Assembly: GCA_002343775.1 (NCBI GenBank)
Contig: DDSH01000030.1
Location: 62,001-126,000, forward strand
Source of the DNA: Anaerolineales bacterium UBA2395
GTDB taxonomy: Bacteria > Chloroflexota > Anaerolineae > Anaerolineales > Villigracilaceae
Direction of reading: 5' to 3'
Length of the DNA stretch: 64,000 nucleotides
In this document: piece after piece, positions 48,296 through 57,265 of the stretch
How the letters are laid out: each line of letters starts with the position of its first letter
Numbering within the stretch: position 1 is the first letter of the stretch
Program-made: the position numbers and the translations under genes
Notes under the pieces: generated by a model
What the model was told of the DNA's origin: nothing
Databases searched by the model: none
The model's input: only the letters and a program-made list of their open reading frames with translations

Positions 48296-51169
48296 CTATT
48301 TCATGTGTTCTTTCAGGTATTTCCCTGTGTACGATCCCTTGATCTTCATCACCTGTTCCGGCGTGCCCTCTGCGATCAGCTCGCCGCCGCGGTCGCCGCC
48401 TTCGGGACCCAGGTCAATTAACCAGTCGGCAACTTTAATGATGTCGAGGTTGTGTTCGATGATAAGTACCGAGTTGCCGGTATCTACAAGTCTTTGCATC
48501 ACTTCGATCAATTTGTGGACATCCGCTGCGTGTAGCCCAACTGAGGGCTCATCCAAAACATACAGCGTGCGCCCTGTAGCGCGACGTGAAAGTTCCTTCG
48601 AGAGTTTCACGCGTTGTGCTTCACCACCGGAGAGCGTCGTCGCAGGCTGACCGACACGCACATAACCCAAGCCGACCTCCTGCAACAGTTTCAATTTATT
48701 CTGCATCTGCGGATAGTTCTGGAATTCTTCGAGCGCGTGGTCTACGGTCATGTCCAACACATCGGCAATCGAATATTTGTCGCGGAACATCACTTGCAAG
48801 GTTTCGCGGTTGAAACGTTTGCCATGACAGACATCGCAAGGCACGTACACATCTGGCAGGAACTGCATTTCAATTCTCAACTCGCCCTGTCCCTGACAGG
48901 CTTCGCAACGTCCGCCATGCACGTTGAATGAGAAACGTCCCGGCTTATAACCGCGCACTTTTGATTCTGGTAGTTCGGCAAATAGTTTACGAATTTCATC
49001 GAACAAGCCCGTGTACGTGCCCGGGTTCGAGCGCGGAGTACGCCCAATAGGCGACTGGTCGATGTTGATGATCTTATCGAGATACTCAATGCCTTCAATC
49101 GTCTCATGTTCGCCAGCTTGCGTCCGCGCGCCCATCAATTGCGCGGCAAGTTCGTTGTACAGAATGTCGCTCATCAACGTGGACTTGCCCGAACCGGAGA
49201 CGCCCGTGATGCAGACCAGCCTTCCCAGCGGGATGGAGACGTCGATTCCCTTGAGATTGTTTGCTGTCGCATTGACGATCTTCAGTATTTTGCCATTTCC
49301 GTTGCGCCGCTTTTTCGGGACCTCGACCTGTTTCCTGCCCGAGAGATATTGTCCAGTCAGTGACTTTGGGTGCGCCAAAATCTGCTTGGGCGTGCCTTCT
49401 GCAATGACCTGTCCGCCATGCTCACCCGCGGCGGGACCAAGGTCAATCACCCAGTCCGATTCGCGGATGGTTTCATCATCATGCTCAACGACCAGAACCG
49501 TGTTGCCCAAGTCGCGCAGACCTTTGAGTGTTTCCAGTAATCTTGAGTTATCACGCGGATGTAAACCAATAGAAGGTTCATCCAAGACGTAGAGCACGCC
49601 GACGAGACGCGACCCAACCTGTGTTGCCAGACGGATGCGTTGGGCTTCTCCGCCAGAGAGGGTCACAGCCGAACGGTTGAGGGTCAAATAATCCAAGCCA
49701 ACGTTGACGAGGAAGTTCAAGCGTTCGTGAATTTCGCGAATGACGCGCTCGGCAATCGTCTTCTGTTTGTTGGTGAGCGGTGAGCCTTTGCCCGAGATTT
49801 TCTTGACCCATTCGAGAGTTTGCAACACGGGCCACGAGTTGGCTTGGACGATGTTGACATCGTCGACGGTCACCGCGAGAGCCGCCGGGTTGAGACGTTT
49901 TCCTCCGCAACTTGGGCATGGGCGGTCAGACATGTATTCCGAAATTTTTTCACGGATGTATTCTGAGTTGGTCTCTTTGTAACGGCGTTCAAGATTGGTG
50001 ATGACACCTTCAAATGCGCGGCTGAACTTGACTTCGAATCCGCTCGAGTTGGTGTACTTCATCGGCAGTTGTTTATCGCCAGTGCCATACAGAACGACCT
50101 TTTTCTGTTCATCGGTTAAATCTCTAAATGGCGCGTCGAGGTCGATCTTGTAATGCTTGGCGGCGGTGACGAGCGTGCTCCAGTAATAGCCGCCTTCTTC
50201 ACGCGGACCCCACTCCATGCTGGCGATCGCTCCATCGTTCAGAGCCAGGCTATCGTCCGGGATGATGCGGGCAGGGTCGATCTCCAACTTTGAACCAAGT
50301 CCCTGACAATCCGGGCAGGCGCCTTGGGGTGTGTTAAAGGAAAAGGTACGCGGTTCAATTTCGGGCACGGTCGAGCCGTGTTCGGGGCAGGCGAGATGTT
50401 CCGAGTAGGCGATGTCTTCTTTTTTATCGACAAGGTTGACGGTGATGTATCCCTCGCCGAATTTGAGCGCAGTTTCGATCGAGTCGGTCAGGCGGGTGAG
50501 GGCGGCTTTCTTGTCTTCCTTCGAGCCTTCTTGCGAAATGACAAGACGATCTACCACGGCTTCGATGGTGTGCTGCTTGTAGCGGTCGAGTTCGATTTCA
50601 TCGTCGAGCGAGTGAACGGTTCCATCCACGCGGGCGCGAGTGAAGCCAGCCTTGCGAATTTCTTCAAAGACGGCTTGATAGGTGCCTTTGCGTCCACGCA
50701 CCAGCGGGGCGAGGATGAGGATGCGCGTGCCTTCGGGCAGGTTGTGAACCTTGTCCACGATCTCTTGCGCCGACTGTTTGCTGACCTCACGTCCGCAGAC
50801 GGGGCAGTGTGGAATGCCCGCGCGCGCGAACAAGAGACGCATGTAATCGTAGATCTCGGTCACGGTGCCGACGGTGGAACGCGGATTGTGGCTGGTGGAT
50901 TTCTGGTCGATGGAAACGGCGGGGGAGAGCCCTTCGATGTAGTCCACGTCGGGCTTGTCCATTTGACCGATGAACTGGCGCGCATACGCTGAAAGCGATT
51001 CAACGTACCGCCTCTGACCTTCGGCGAAGATGGTATCAAACGCCAGCGACGATTTACCCGACCCCGAAAGCCCGGTGATGACGACGAACTTATCGCGTGG
51101 AATTTCCACGGTGATATTTTTCAAATTGTGGACGCGCGCGCCTACCACACGAATTTTGTTGGATGACAT
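48296..51169 (-). CDS. uvrA: Excinuclease ABC subunit A
   Basis: 957 residues. UvrA finds DNA damage for nucleotide-excision repair. Two ABC-type ATPase halves: Walker A GLSGSGKSSLAFD (about 31) and GVSGSGKSTLMSD (about 660), signatures TLSGGEAQRIRLA and TLSGGEAQRVKL. Zinc-finger cysteines appear as CPVCGREV... and CxxC pairs CPSCGGKR, CEACQGQG, CDVCHG. AAAGG precedes the ATG, with TATAAT about 37 nt upstream. Divergent from a MalT-like regulator gene, with a short shared promoter region. Confidence 0.97.
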   Translation of the reverse strand: MSSNKIRVVGARVHNLKNITVEIPRDKFVVITGLSGSGKSSLAFDTIFAEGQRRYVESLSAYARQFIGQMDKPDVDYIEGLSPAVSIDQKSTSHNPRSTVGTVTEIYDYMRLLFARAGIPHCPVCGREVSKQSAQEIVDKVHNLPEGTRILILAPLVRGRKGTYQAVFEEIRKAGFTRARVDGTVHSLDDEIELDRYKQHTIEAVVDRLVISQEGSKEDKKAALTRLTDSIETALKFGEGYITVNLVDKKEDIAYSEHLACPEHGSTVPEIEPRTFSFNTPQGACPDCQGLGSKLEIDPARIIPDDSLALNDGAIASMEWGPREEGGYYWSTLVTAAKHYKIDLDAPFRDLTDEQKKVVLYGTGDKQLPMKYTNSSGFEVKFSRAFEGVITNLERRYKETNSEYIREKISEYMSDRPCPSCGGKRLNPAALAVTVDDVNIVQANSWPVLQTLEWVKKISGKGSPLTNKQKTIAERVIREIHERLNFLVNVGLDYLTLNRSAVTLSGGEAQRIRLATQVGSRLVGVLYVLDEPSIGLHPRDNSRLLETLKGLRDLGNTVLVVEHDDETIRESDWVIDLGPAAGEHGGQVIAEGTPKQILAHPKSLTGQYLSGRKQVEVPKKRRNGNGKILKIVNATANNLKGIDVSIPLGRLVCITGVSGSGKSTLMSDILYNELAAQLMGARTQAGEHETIEGIEYLDKIINIDQSPIGRTPRSNPGTYTGLFDEIRKLFAELPESKVRGYKPGRFSFNVHGGRCEACQGQGELRIEMQFLPDVYVPCDVCHGKRFNRETLQVMFRDKYSIADVLDMTVDHALEEFQNYPQMQNKLKLLQEVGLGYVRVGQPATTLSGGEAQRVKLSKELSRRATGRTLYVLDEPSVGLHAADVHKLIEVMQRLVDTGNSVLIIEHNLDIIKVADWLIDLGPEGGDRGGELIAEGTPEQVMKIKGSYTGKYLKEHMK

Positions 51170-51205
51170 GGATTAACCTTTGTTGAAGAAATGGAAACCT
51201 TTTCA

Positions 51206-51211
51206 ATTATA
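51206..51211 (-). promoter_or_regulatory. -10 box of uvrA
   Basis: TATAAT on the minus strand, about 37 nt before the uvrA ATG; -35 is not canonical and no LexA-type operator was recognised. Confidence 0.5.
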
Positions 51212-51283
51212 GTACAAGTGTTCTGTTTATGGAATAACCTTTCAGTTGGCAAACAATCTTTTATTATACCCAATCGATTGTTT

Positions 51284-51289
51284 TATAAT
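51284..51289 (+). promoter_or_regulatory. -10 box, leaderless promoter of the LuxR/MalT-like gene
   Basis: TATAAT followed by six bases (TTTTCC) and ATG at 51296; no Shine-Dalgarno sequence. Confidence 0.6.
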
Positions 51290-51295
51290 TTTTCC

Positions 51296-53764
51296 ATGGG
51301 CAGTCCTCGTAGCCAGGTTGGAGTTTATGTTCCCGCAAATGTACCCGCCTTGCGTGGCGTGGTCATTGGACGGGAAAGGGAACTGCAAGCCTTGCAGCAG
51401 GTAATGTGCGATGATGCCACCCGTCTCCTCACAATCACCGGCTTTGGCGGTGCAGGCAAAACCACCCTCGCCGTGCGCCTCGCCCAGACCCTTGCAGGCG
51501 TATTCAAGGACGGCGTGTATTTCATCAACCTGGCGGCGCTCACCAAAAGCGAGGCAATCCCGCTCGAGATCGCGCACGCGCTCAAAATTCCCTACGAAGC
51601 GGGCCGCAGTCTGCTGGAGGGCTTCAAAGAGGTACTTGTTCGCCGCCAACCGCTGATCATCCTTGATAATTTCGAACACCTCATGAGTGGAGCGGGTTTT
51701 GTTGCCGACCTGCTCGATGGTCTGCCGCAACTCAAGATCGTCGTCACCAGCCGCGATCCATTGCACCTGCGCGCCGAACAGGTATATCCGCTACCGCCGT
51801 TGGGTACGGAAAAGGCAGTCGAACTTTTCATCCAGCGTGCCCGGTCTGTCAAACCAGATTTTCAACCTTCCGAAGAGGATGCCCGCGCCATTGCCGAACT
51901 CTGCCAGCGACTCGGCGGACTTCCGCTGGCGGTGGAACTCGCCGCCTTGCGCGTCAAACTCTTCAGCCCGCAGGTGATGCTTGCCCGCCTCCAACCGGAC
52001 CTCGAGCCTGCCTCCCGTTTCCTAAACCTATTCTCCGCCTCGGCCAAAGACCTGCCCGAACGTCAGCAGTCCCTCCGAAAAACCATAGCCTGGAGTTACG
52101 GCTTGCTCACCGCCGAAGAGCAGCGCGCCCTGCGTTTCGCCTCGGTCTTCCCCGGCAGTTTTGGCATCCTGACCCTTGCCAGCCTGATCGGCACGGACGA
52201 GTATCGCGCCATCGAGTTAAGCGACTCGCTTGCAGACAAACACCTCATTCAAAAAACATCCGCCGATGACGAAGATCCCCGCTTCACCATCCTCGAAGCC
52301 ATTCGCGAATTTGCATGGGACGAAATCCGCGCCCAGGGTGAATTGAATGGGATCAAACAACGTTACATGACCTTATATCTCGATCTGGCAAAAACCGCTG
52401 AGATGCACCTGCGCGGCGCAGAGCAGACGGCATGGCTAGATGTCGTCGAAATGGAATATCCCAACCTGATGCTGGCAATGGAGATCGGCGGCGCCGCAGC
52501 CGTCGATTCCCAACTCTGGCTGGACGGGTTGTGGATTTTTTCCCATCTCGAACAATACTGGATGACCCGCGCACTCTACAACGACTTGATTCCTCTCTCC
52601 AATCGCGCGCTTGCCTTGATCGAACAAAGCGTTCTTCCTGACCAGCAAACGCTCGCCTTGAAAGCGAACCTGCTCAGCATGGCGGGCACTTGCGCCTGGC
52701 TCTCTGCCGATTTTCACCAAGCCCTTGCGTTCCATGAGTCCAGCCTGGCGTTGTACCGCAAACTTGGCGATGAAAGCCGCATTGCCTTTGCGCTTAACAA
52801 CAAGGCGGTTAATTTGGCCGAAACCGGAAACTATGAAGATGCGCTGAATAGTTATCAGGAAAGCCTGGCTATCTATAAAAAACTGGAGGATTACTGGGGG
52901 CAGACCCGTTTGCATTGGAATCTGAGCAATCATCATATTTTTGTGTTAAAGAATTTGCCGGAGGCGGTCTTTCACAGTCAGAAGGGGCTGTACCATGCCG
53001 AAGCAAGCAAGGATGCCTACATGATCTCCGCTGGCAACCTGGGCATGGGCGAGATTTTTATGCTCCAGGGCGATCTCGGCAAGGCGCGGGCGCATTATGA
53101 GGCGGCGGTGCATGCGGCGCGCAAGCATCGCTTTCAACAAATGCTGACAAACGCGCTGATCGGTCTGACATCGCTTGCGCTTCTGCGCGGCGACACGTTG
53201 TCGGCTTCCGAGTCCATTCGGGAGGGGCTGCCTTTATCTTTCGAACAGGTGGACCGCGTGATGATGGGGGGATTTGTTCGATTGAGCGCGTGGCTCGCAT
53301 CCCTGCAAAACCAGCCGATGCACATGGCATTTCTGTTGGGGATGAATGAAGCCACCTGGAGAGGATTACGCGCCCTTGATACCGTTCCCAATATGTGGAA
53401 CGGCATGGATGCGGCGGTACAGTCTGCCCGCGCCGAATTGGGGGAGGCGGTTTTTACCCGCGAATACGCGCGTGGACAGTCCTTGCCGTTGGAGGAAGCC
53501 GTTACTTTCGTGCTGACATCCTGCCTGTCGCTGTCATTGGCGCATCCTCTAGAAACGCCATTCTCATCACTTACCGAACGCGAAGCCGAAACCCTGCTCC
53601 TGTTGGCACAGGGCAAAACCAACCAGCAAATTTCACAAGAATTATTTATTACCCTGAAAACCGTCGAAAAACACGTCGCCAATATTCTGCGAAAACTTGG
53701 GGTAAAAAATCGCACCGAAGCCGCGGCATGGGCGTTGGAGAAGGGGCTTTCAAGTAAACAATAA
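51296..53764 (+). CDS. ATPase/TPR/LuxR-type transcriptional regulator
   Basis: 822 residues from ATG 51296. An NB-ARC/STAND ATPase domain has VIGRERELQAL, Walker A GFGGAGKTT (about 55) and PLIILDNFEH as Walker B. A helical repeat region follows (about 380-730; FALNNKAVNLAETGNYEDALNSYQESLAIYK is TPR-like). The C-terminal LuxR HTH is SLTEREAETLLLLAQGKTNQQISQELFITLKTVEKHVANILRKLG by key residues (LTERE, VEKHV). STAND regulators switch with ATP and an inducer. Target unknown. The start has no ribosome site but TATAAT lies six bases upstream. Divergent from uvrA. Confidence 0.92.
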   Translation: MGSPRSQVGVYVPANVPALRGVVIGRERELQALQQVMCDDATRLLTITGFGGAGKTTLAVRLAQTLAGVFKDGVYFINLAALTKSEAIPLEIAHALKIPYEAGRSLLEGFKEVLVRRQPLIILDNFEHLMSGAGFVADLLDGLPQLKIVVTSRDPLHLRAEQVYPLPPLGTEKAVELFIQRARSVKPDFQPSEEDARAIAELCQRLGGLPLAVELAALRVKLFSPQVMLARLQPDLEPASRFLNLFSASAKDLPERQQSLRKTIAWSYGLLTAEEQRALRFASVFPGSFGILTLASLIGTDEYRAIELSDSLADKHLIQKTSADDEDPRFTILEAIREFAWDEIRAQGELNGIKQRYMTLYLDLAKTAEMHLRGAEQTAWLDVVEMEYPNLMLAMEIGGAAAVDSQLWLDGLWIFSHLEQYWMTRALYNDLIPLSNRALALIEQSVLPDQQTLALKANLLSMAGTCAWLSADFHQALAFHESSLALYRKLGDESRIAFALNNKAVNLAETGNYEDALNSYQESLAIYKKLEDYWGQTRLHWNLSNHHIFVLKNLPEAVFHSQKGLYHAEASKDAYMISAGNLGMGEIFMLQGDLGKARAHYEAAVHAARKHRFQQMLTNALIGLTSLALLRGDTLSASESIREGLPLSFEQVDRVMMGGFVRLSAWLASLQNQPMHMAFLLGMNEATWRGLRALDTVPNMWNGMDAAVQSARAELGEAVFTREYARGQSLPLEEAVTFVLTSCLSLSLAHPLETPFSSLTEREAETLLLLAQGKTNQQISQELFITLKTVEKHVANILRKLGVKNRTEAAAWALEKGLSSKQ

Positions 53765-53798
53765 ACAAGGTCTTGCATTAATGCAAGACCTTGTTTAT
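53761..53798. terminator. Perfect 38-bp palindrome, bidirectional terminator
   Basis: ATAAACAAGGTCTTGCAT, TA, ATGCAAGACCTTGTTTAT: an 18-bp perfect stem that includes the stop codon of the LuxR-type gene and lies before the convergent SUMF1 gene end. Confidence 0.88.
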
Positions 53799-53812
53799 TG
53801 AAACGGTAGTTT

Positions 53813-55258
53813 TTATGGGCATCCGCCGCCAGTGGCAGGGTCAGGAATACAAATAGGCGGTTCAGTGGGCTCAGGTTCTTCAGTGGGTTTATCTGTAATG
53901 GTACAGGATGGCAGGTTCACTTGAACTGTGCTTTGAATATATTTGGTGCAGTGTGGCGCTTCATACCCATACCCAGGCGGGCACATGGGATCTGGTGCAA
54001 TGACTACTGAACAACATCCCAAATTAGGGTCTGTGTTGAAGCCATTTGGACAGACGCCAGGCTCGTTCGATCCTACCAATACACAGACATTGTTTTGGGA
54101 TTCATAGCCAAGGGGACATTCTGTGTTTCCTATATCTGGCACTACACATTTCTTGGTTCCTTTCACCTCAAAGGAGGAAAGTTCTGGTCCGGTGCAGACA
54201 GCCGGATCGCCTAGATTACATTCGCCAGGTGGAAGCGCTCCAAAGCCACCGATGTATTGTCCATCATTGGTATTGATTTTCACATTAGCGTACGGCTTCC
54301 CACTAGAGCAATAGGTGGCGGTTACATCTAATTCATAAAAACAATCTTCATATTGTGGATCCGGCGCTACAACAACACCCATTTCACACATTGGGGCGGC
54401 ATTTTGCACGGCTTCATTTTCCAACACACAGCGGAAGCCGAGGTCTTTGCGGGCGACAGTGGGCAATTCAAAGGAGCGGACGAAGGTTCTTACATCTTCA
54501 GCCGTAGAGTGGAATGCACCGCCGCGAATGACTTTGTGCTCGTTCAGTGAAATGCCCTTGGTGTAGGCTTCGGGGTCGTACCAATCTTGTACCCATTCAA
54601 AGACATTGCCAGCCATATCGAACAGTTTGTAGGGAGAGCGTCCGGCTTCACGGGCAATGACATTATCAGGGGAGAGTTTCTGACAATCGGCAAAGTTCAA
54701 CTTGTCGCAGGCAGGCGCATCATTGCCCCACGGGTAAATGAGGGCATCGGTTCCGCGGGCGGCTTTTTCCCATTCGGTTTCGGTGGGCAGGCGTCCGTTC
54801 ATCCAGGCGCAGTAACCGGCTGCCTGTTCGTGATTTACACCAGTAACAGGCAAAGCGACATTTAATTCGTTTGCATACTCTGGGTTGATGTTTGTATCTG
54901 GCGCGGTGCATTGACCGAGCGACACACACAAGGCGTATTGGCTGTTGGTCACTTCAGTGGCATAGATCCAATACCCGCCAGTGGAGTTGGTATGCTCAGG
55001 GTTATCCACGCCGTTTTGGACGCCCATGCTGAACTCTCCAGCGGGGACGTAGACGATAGTGGAACCATCCACATAACTGGGGGTGTCTCCGGCTTGAGGC
55101 TCCAATTTGACCTCGACCAGTTCCGTCGGCTCAGGGCTGGATTCTGTCTGAGAGGTGGTGACAGGCTCCTCGGTCTGGTTTGCGGCGGGTTGTGTCCCCC
55201 CTCCGCAGGCGGTGAGGATGAAGATTGTCATTAAGAAAGTGAGAAATAACTTTTTCAT
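53813..55258 (-). CDS. SUMF1-domain lipoprotein with Cys-rich C-terminal extension
   Basis: 481 residues. Lipobox ILTACGG near residue 18, then a Thr/Glu/Pro-rich stretch, then the SUMF1 fold (about 65-280): YVPAGEFSMGV, ATEVTNSQYALC, GRLPTETEWEKAARGTDALIYPWGND, FDMAGNVFEWVQDWYDPEAY and VIRGGAFHSTAEDVRTFVRS. As in the protein at 32182-32994, the catalytic cysteines of formylglycine-generating enzymes are absent. The C-terminal 200 residues hold many cysteines in short loops (CPLGYESQNNVCVL, CPPGYGYEAPHC), reminiscent of EGF-like repeats. AGGAGAACTCA precedes the ATG. It follows the 410-residue gene by 9 nt, so the two form an operon. Confidence 0.85.
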   Translation of the reverse strand: MKKLFLTFLMTIFILTACGGGTQPAANQTEEPVTTSQTESSPEPTELVEVKLEPQAGDTPSYVDGSTIVYVPAGEFSMGVQNGVDNPEHTNSTGGYWIYATEVTNSQYALCVSLGQCTAPDTNINPEYANELNVALPVTGVNHEQAAGYCAWMNGRLPTETEWEKAARGTDALIYPWGNDAPACDKLNFADCQKLSPDNVIAREAGRSPYKLFDMAGNVFEWVQDWYDPEAYTKGISLNEHKVIRGGAFHSTAEDVRTFVRSFELPTVARKDLGFRCVLENEAVQNAAPMCEMGVVVAPDPQYEDCFYELDVTATYCSSGKPYANVKINTNDGQYIGGFGALPPGECNLGDPAVCTGPELSSFEVKGTKKCVVPDIGNTECPLGYESQNNVCVLVGSNEPGVCPNGFNTDPNLGCCSVVIAPDPMCPPGYGYEAPHCTKYIQSTVQVNLPSCTITDKPTEEPEPTEPPICIPDPATGGGCP

Positions 55259-55267
55259 TGAGTTCTC

Positions 55268-56500
55268 CTAAAAGCCGGGTCCACTTAAACCGCCACCACC
55301 GCCAGTTGTGGGCCTTCTGATTTTTTTCTTCTTTCCATCGTTTTGTATCTCATCTGGAGTGTCATCGTGGGGATGTGCTTCGCCATCCACGCCGTCAAAA
55401 CGGATAAATGGGGCTTTAGGTTCTTCATCCTTGTTCTTCACAAGTTCAGGATTTTTGTTGTTGGGCATTTTGTCTTTGGATTCGCCGGGAATGCCATCCA
55501 GAGTGAGCAGGTAGTCCATTGGCTGGGGCTCTTCCGGCTTGGCAGATAATCCGCCGATGAAGATTTTTTTGGCTTCCTGCGGTTCATCGTCCTTGTTGAG
55601 TAGGACATGTTCCTTGGTTTGCCCCCCATAGGAGGAGCGTGCGGCGGCTTCACGGATTTTTTGCACTGCGGGCAAAAGTAAACCGATCAGAATGACAATG
55701 ATGCCCACGATCCACGGAAGCCAGCCGCCAGGGGGAAAGGTAGGTTTATGAGGAATACAATAAAAGTCGTAAGCCGTTCCATTACCGTTATAAAGGTCAA
55801 CCTTGATCACCAGCGTTCCATCTTCGCATGTGTAACGTGCAAAGCAATCGGCAAGGGATCTGTCAATTGCGTCTTCCTGTGTACAACTTCCAATCAAGTT
55901 ATCTTCATTTGCTCCTGCAATGGCAAGCGGCGTAGGTTCAAATACCATTTTTCCATATGAGCATGAAACAGTAATGACACCATCAGGTTTAACTGTTTGG
56001 GAAGGGCTGCCGTTGCCTTTTGTGCAGACTGCTAACCAATCTTCAATGCATTTAACTTGGGCAGTTTCACTTTCTTTTTCACTGCAATCCTTTTCCCAAG
56101 CGACTACGCCTGTAGTCGAATCATCGGAAGAGGGATTAGCAATCACCATTGGTGTTGGAGTTGGATCATTGCTAGGTGCATTCTTGGTGGGATTTTCCGT
56201 TGGCTTATCTGAAACAGGCAGGGGCGTATTGGTGGGCTGAGGGGTAGGGGTTGCGCTGGGCGTGGCAGTGATCACCGAAGGCGGGTTGGGGTTTCCGCCA
56301 CCGGGCTGCGAGCCGCCGCCTGAATTGTCATCGCTTCCGCCGCCCGTGGACGGTTCTTCCGTCGGTGGGCAGGGAATGGGCGCACCGGCGGCATCCAAAC
56401 AGGTGGATTGAGCCTGAACGTCTGTTAAGTTGGAAACCGGGCTGAACAGAGCTGCCAGCAAGACAAGCATTAACGCATTTATAAATAAAATCTTTTTCAT
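55268..56500 (-). CDS. Secreted/membrane protein with planctomycete-pilin-like motif
   Basis: 410 residues. Signal peptide (MKKILFINALMLVLLAALFS), a low-complexity Gly/Ser/Pro/Thr linker (about 45-125) and a Cys-rich domain (about 135-245; DCSEKE, KCIEDWLAVC, SCSYGK, SCTQED, CFARYTC). A transmembrane helix at about 256-277 is followed at once by LLPAVQKIREAAARS, then a charged Lys/Asp-rich cytoplasmic tail ending GGGGGLSGPGF. LLPAVQxxREAAAR after a hydrophobic stretch is the hallmark of planctomycete DUF1559 pilin-like proteins, but there it is at the N-terminus. AAAGGAGAATTAACC precedes the ATG. Operon with the next SUMF1 gene; divergent from a sigma factor. Confidence 0.6.
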   Translation of the reverse strand: MKKILFINALMLVLLAALFSPVSNLTDVQAQSTCLDAAGAPIPCPPTEEPSTGGGSDDNSGGGSQPGGGNPNPPSVITATPSATPTPQPTNTPLPVSDKPTENPTKNAPSNDPTPTPMVIANPSSDDSTTGVVAWEKDCSEKESETAQVKCIEDWLAVCTKGNGSPSQTVKPDGVITVSCSYGKMVFEPTPLAIAGANEDNLIGSCTQEDAIDRSLADCFARYTCEDGTLVIKVDLYNGNGTAYDFYCIPHKPTFPPGGWLPWIVGIIVILIGLLLPAVQKIREAAARSSYGGQTKEHVLLNKDDEPQEAKKIFIGGLSAKPEEPQPMDYLLTLDGIPGESKDKMPNNKNPELVKNKDEEPKAPFIRFDGVDGEAHPHDDTPDEIQNDGKKKKIRRPTTGGGGGLSGPGF

Positions 56501-56689
56501 GGTTAATTCTCCTTTGAATTGGTTTGAACAATAAGTGTTTGCATTATCCCCAAAGCGGTTCTGCCTGTCGGTATGGTTAACCCTACTCTTCCCCCTACCA
56601 TTTAGGGGAAATTGCTCATGTTATACTGAGTGTAACTTCTCAAATCCGGCGGTGTTATTTAAGCAAATCCCGCCGGTAAGGTTTCTCAC

Positions 56690-57262
56690 TTGTCGGAATT
56701 GGACTACAACGAAGAGGAAGTTCTTGCGCGCGCCTCACAGGGTGACCGGGATGCATTCGGTCAGCTGTATGCGCACTATGTGGAACGCATCTTCAACTAT
56801 GTGTACTATCGCACCGGGAATTCGCACGATGCCGAAGACCTGACCGCGCGTGTGTTTCAGCGGGCGATGAACCACATTGTTAATTACACCGACCGGGGCG
56901 TTCCATTTTCTGCGTGGCTGTACCGCATCGCCCATAATCTCGTGGCGAACTGGCATCGTGACCGCAGCCGCAAGCAGGAAATTCCCATCGACGACCTTCC
57001 CATCTTGCCTGCCAGGGGTGAACACCCCGAAGGGAACTTGGTTAGGTCTCAGGAGCAGGAAGCGCTGTTGAAGATGATCCGCAAACTTCCGCCCGAAAGG
57101 CAGAATTTGCTGATCCTCAAATTCGTCGAAGACATGTCCAATGCCGAGATCGGCAGGATTATGGGTAGAAGTGAGGGAGCCGTGAAGAGCCTCTATCACC
57201 GTACGCTTCTGGCTCTGCGCGACCAATTGGAAGACCAAAACCTTATTTTCGAAGGAGAGTAA
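56690..57262 (+). CDS. RNA polymerase sigma factor, ECF type
   Basis: 190 residues, TTG start at 56690 with TAAGG upstream. Region 2: AFGQLYAHYVERIFNYVYYRTGNSHDAEDLTARVF by key residues (AEDLT); region 4: LPPERQNLLILKFVEDMSNAEIGRIMGRSEGAVKSLYHR, a helix-turn-helix. It is a group 4 sigma factor. Upstream TATACT (56622-56627) is a candidate -10. A CCGGCGG/CCGCCGG hairpin sits just before the start (56645-56676). The DegV gene follows after 3 nt; the secreted protein genes are divergent, so they may be its targets (inference). Confidence 0.9.
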   Translation: MSELDYNEEEVLARASQGDRDAFGQLYAHYVERIFNYVYYRTGNSHDAEDLTARVFQRAMNHIVNYTDRGVPFSAWLYRIAHNLVANWHRDRSRKQEIPIDDLPILPARGEHPEGNLVRSQEQEALLKMIRKLPPERQNLLILKFVEDMSNAEIGRIMGRSEGAVKSLYHRTLLALRDQLEDQNLIFEGE

Positions 57263-57265
57263 ACC

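Noticed and set aside
56645..56676. Terminator before the sigma factor gene
   Set aside because: CCGGCGG/CCGCCGG has a long loop and no T-run, and no plus-strand gene lies upstream; it is noted only as a possible leader structure.
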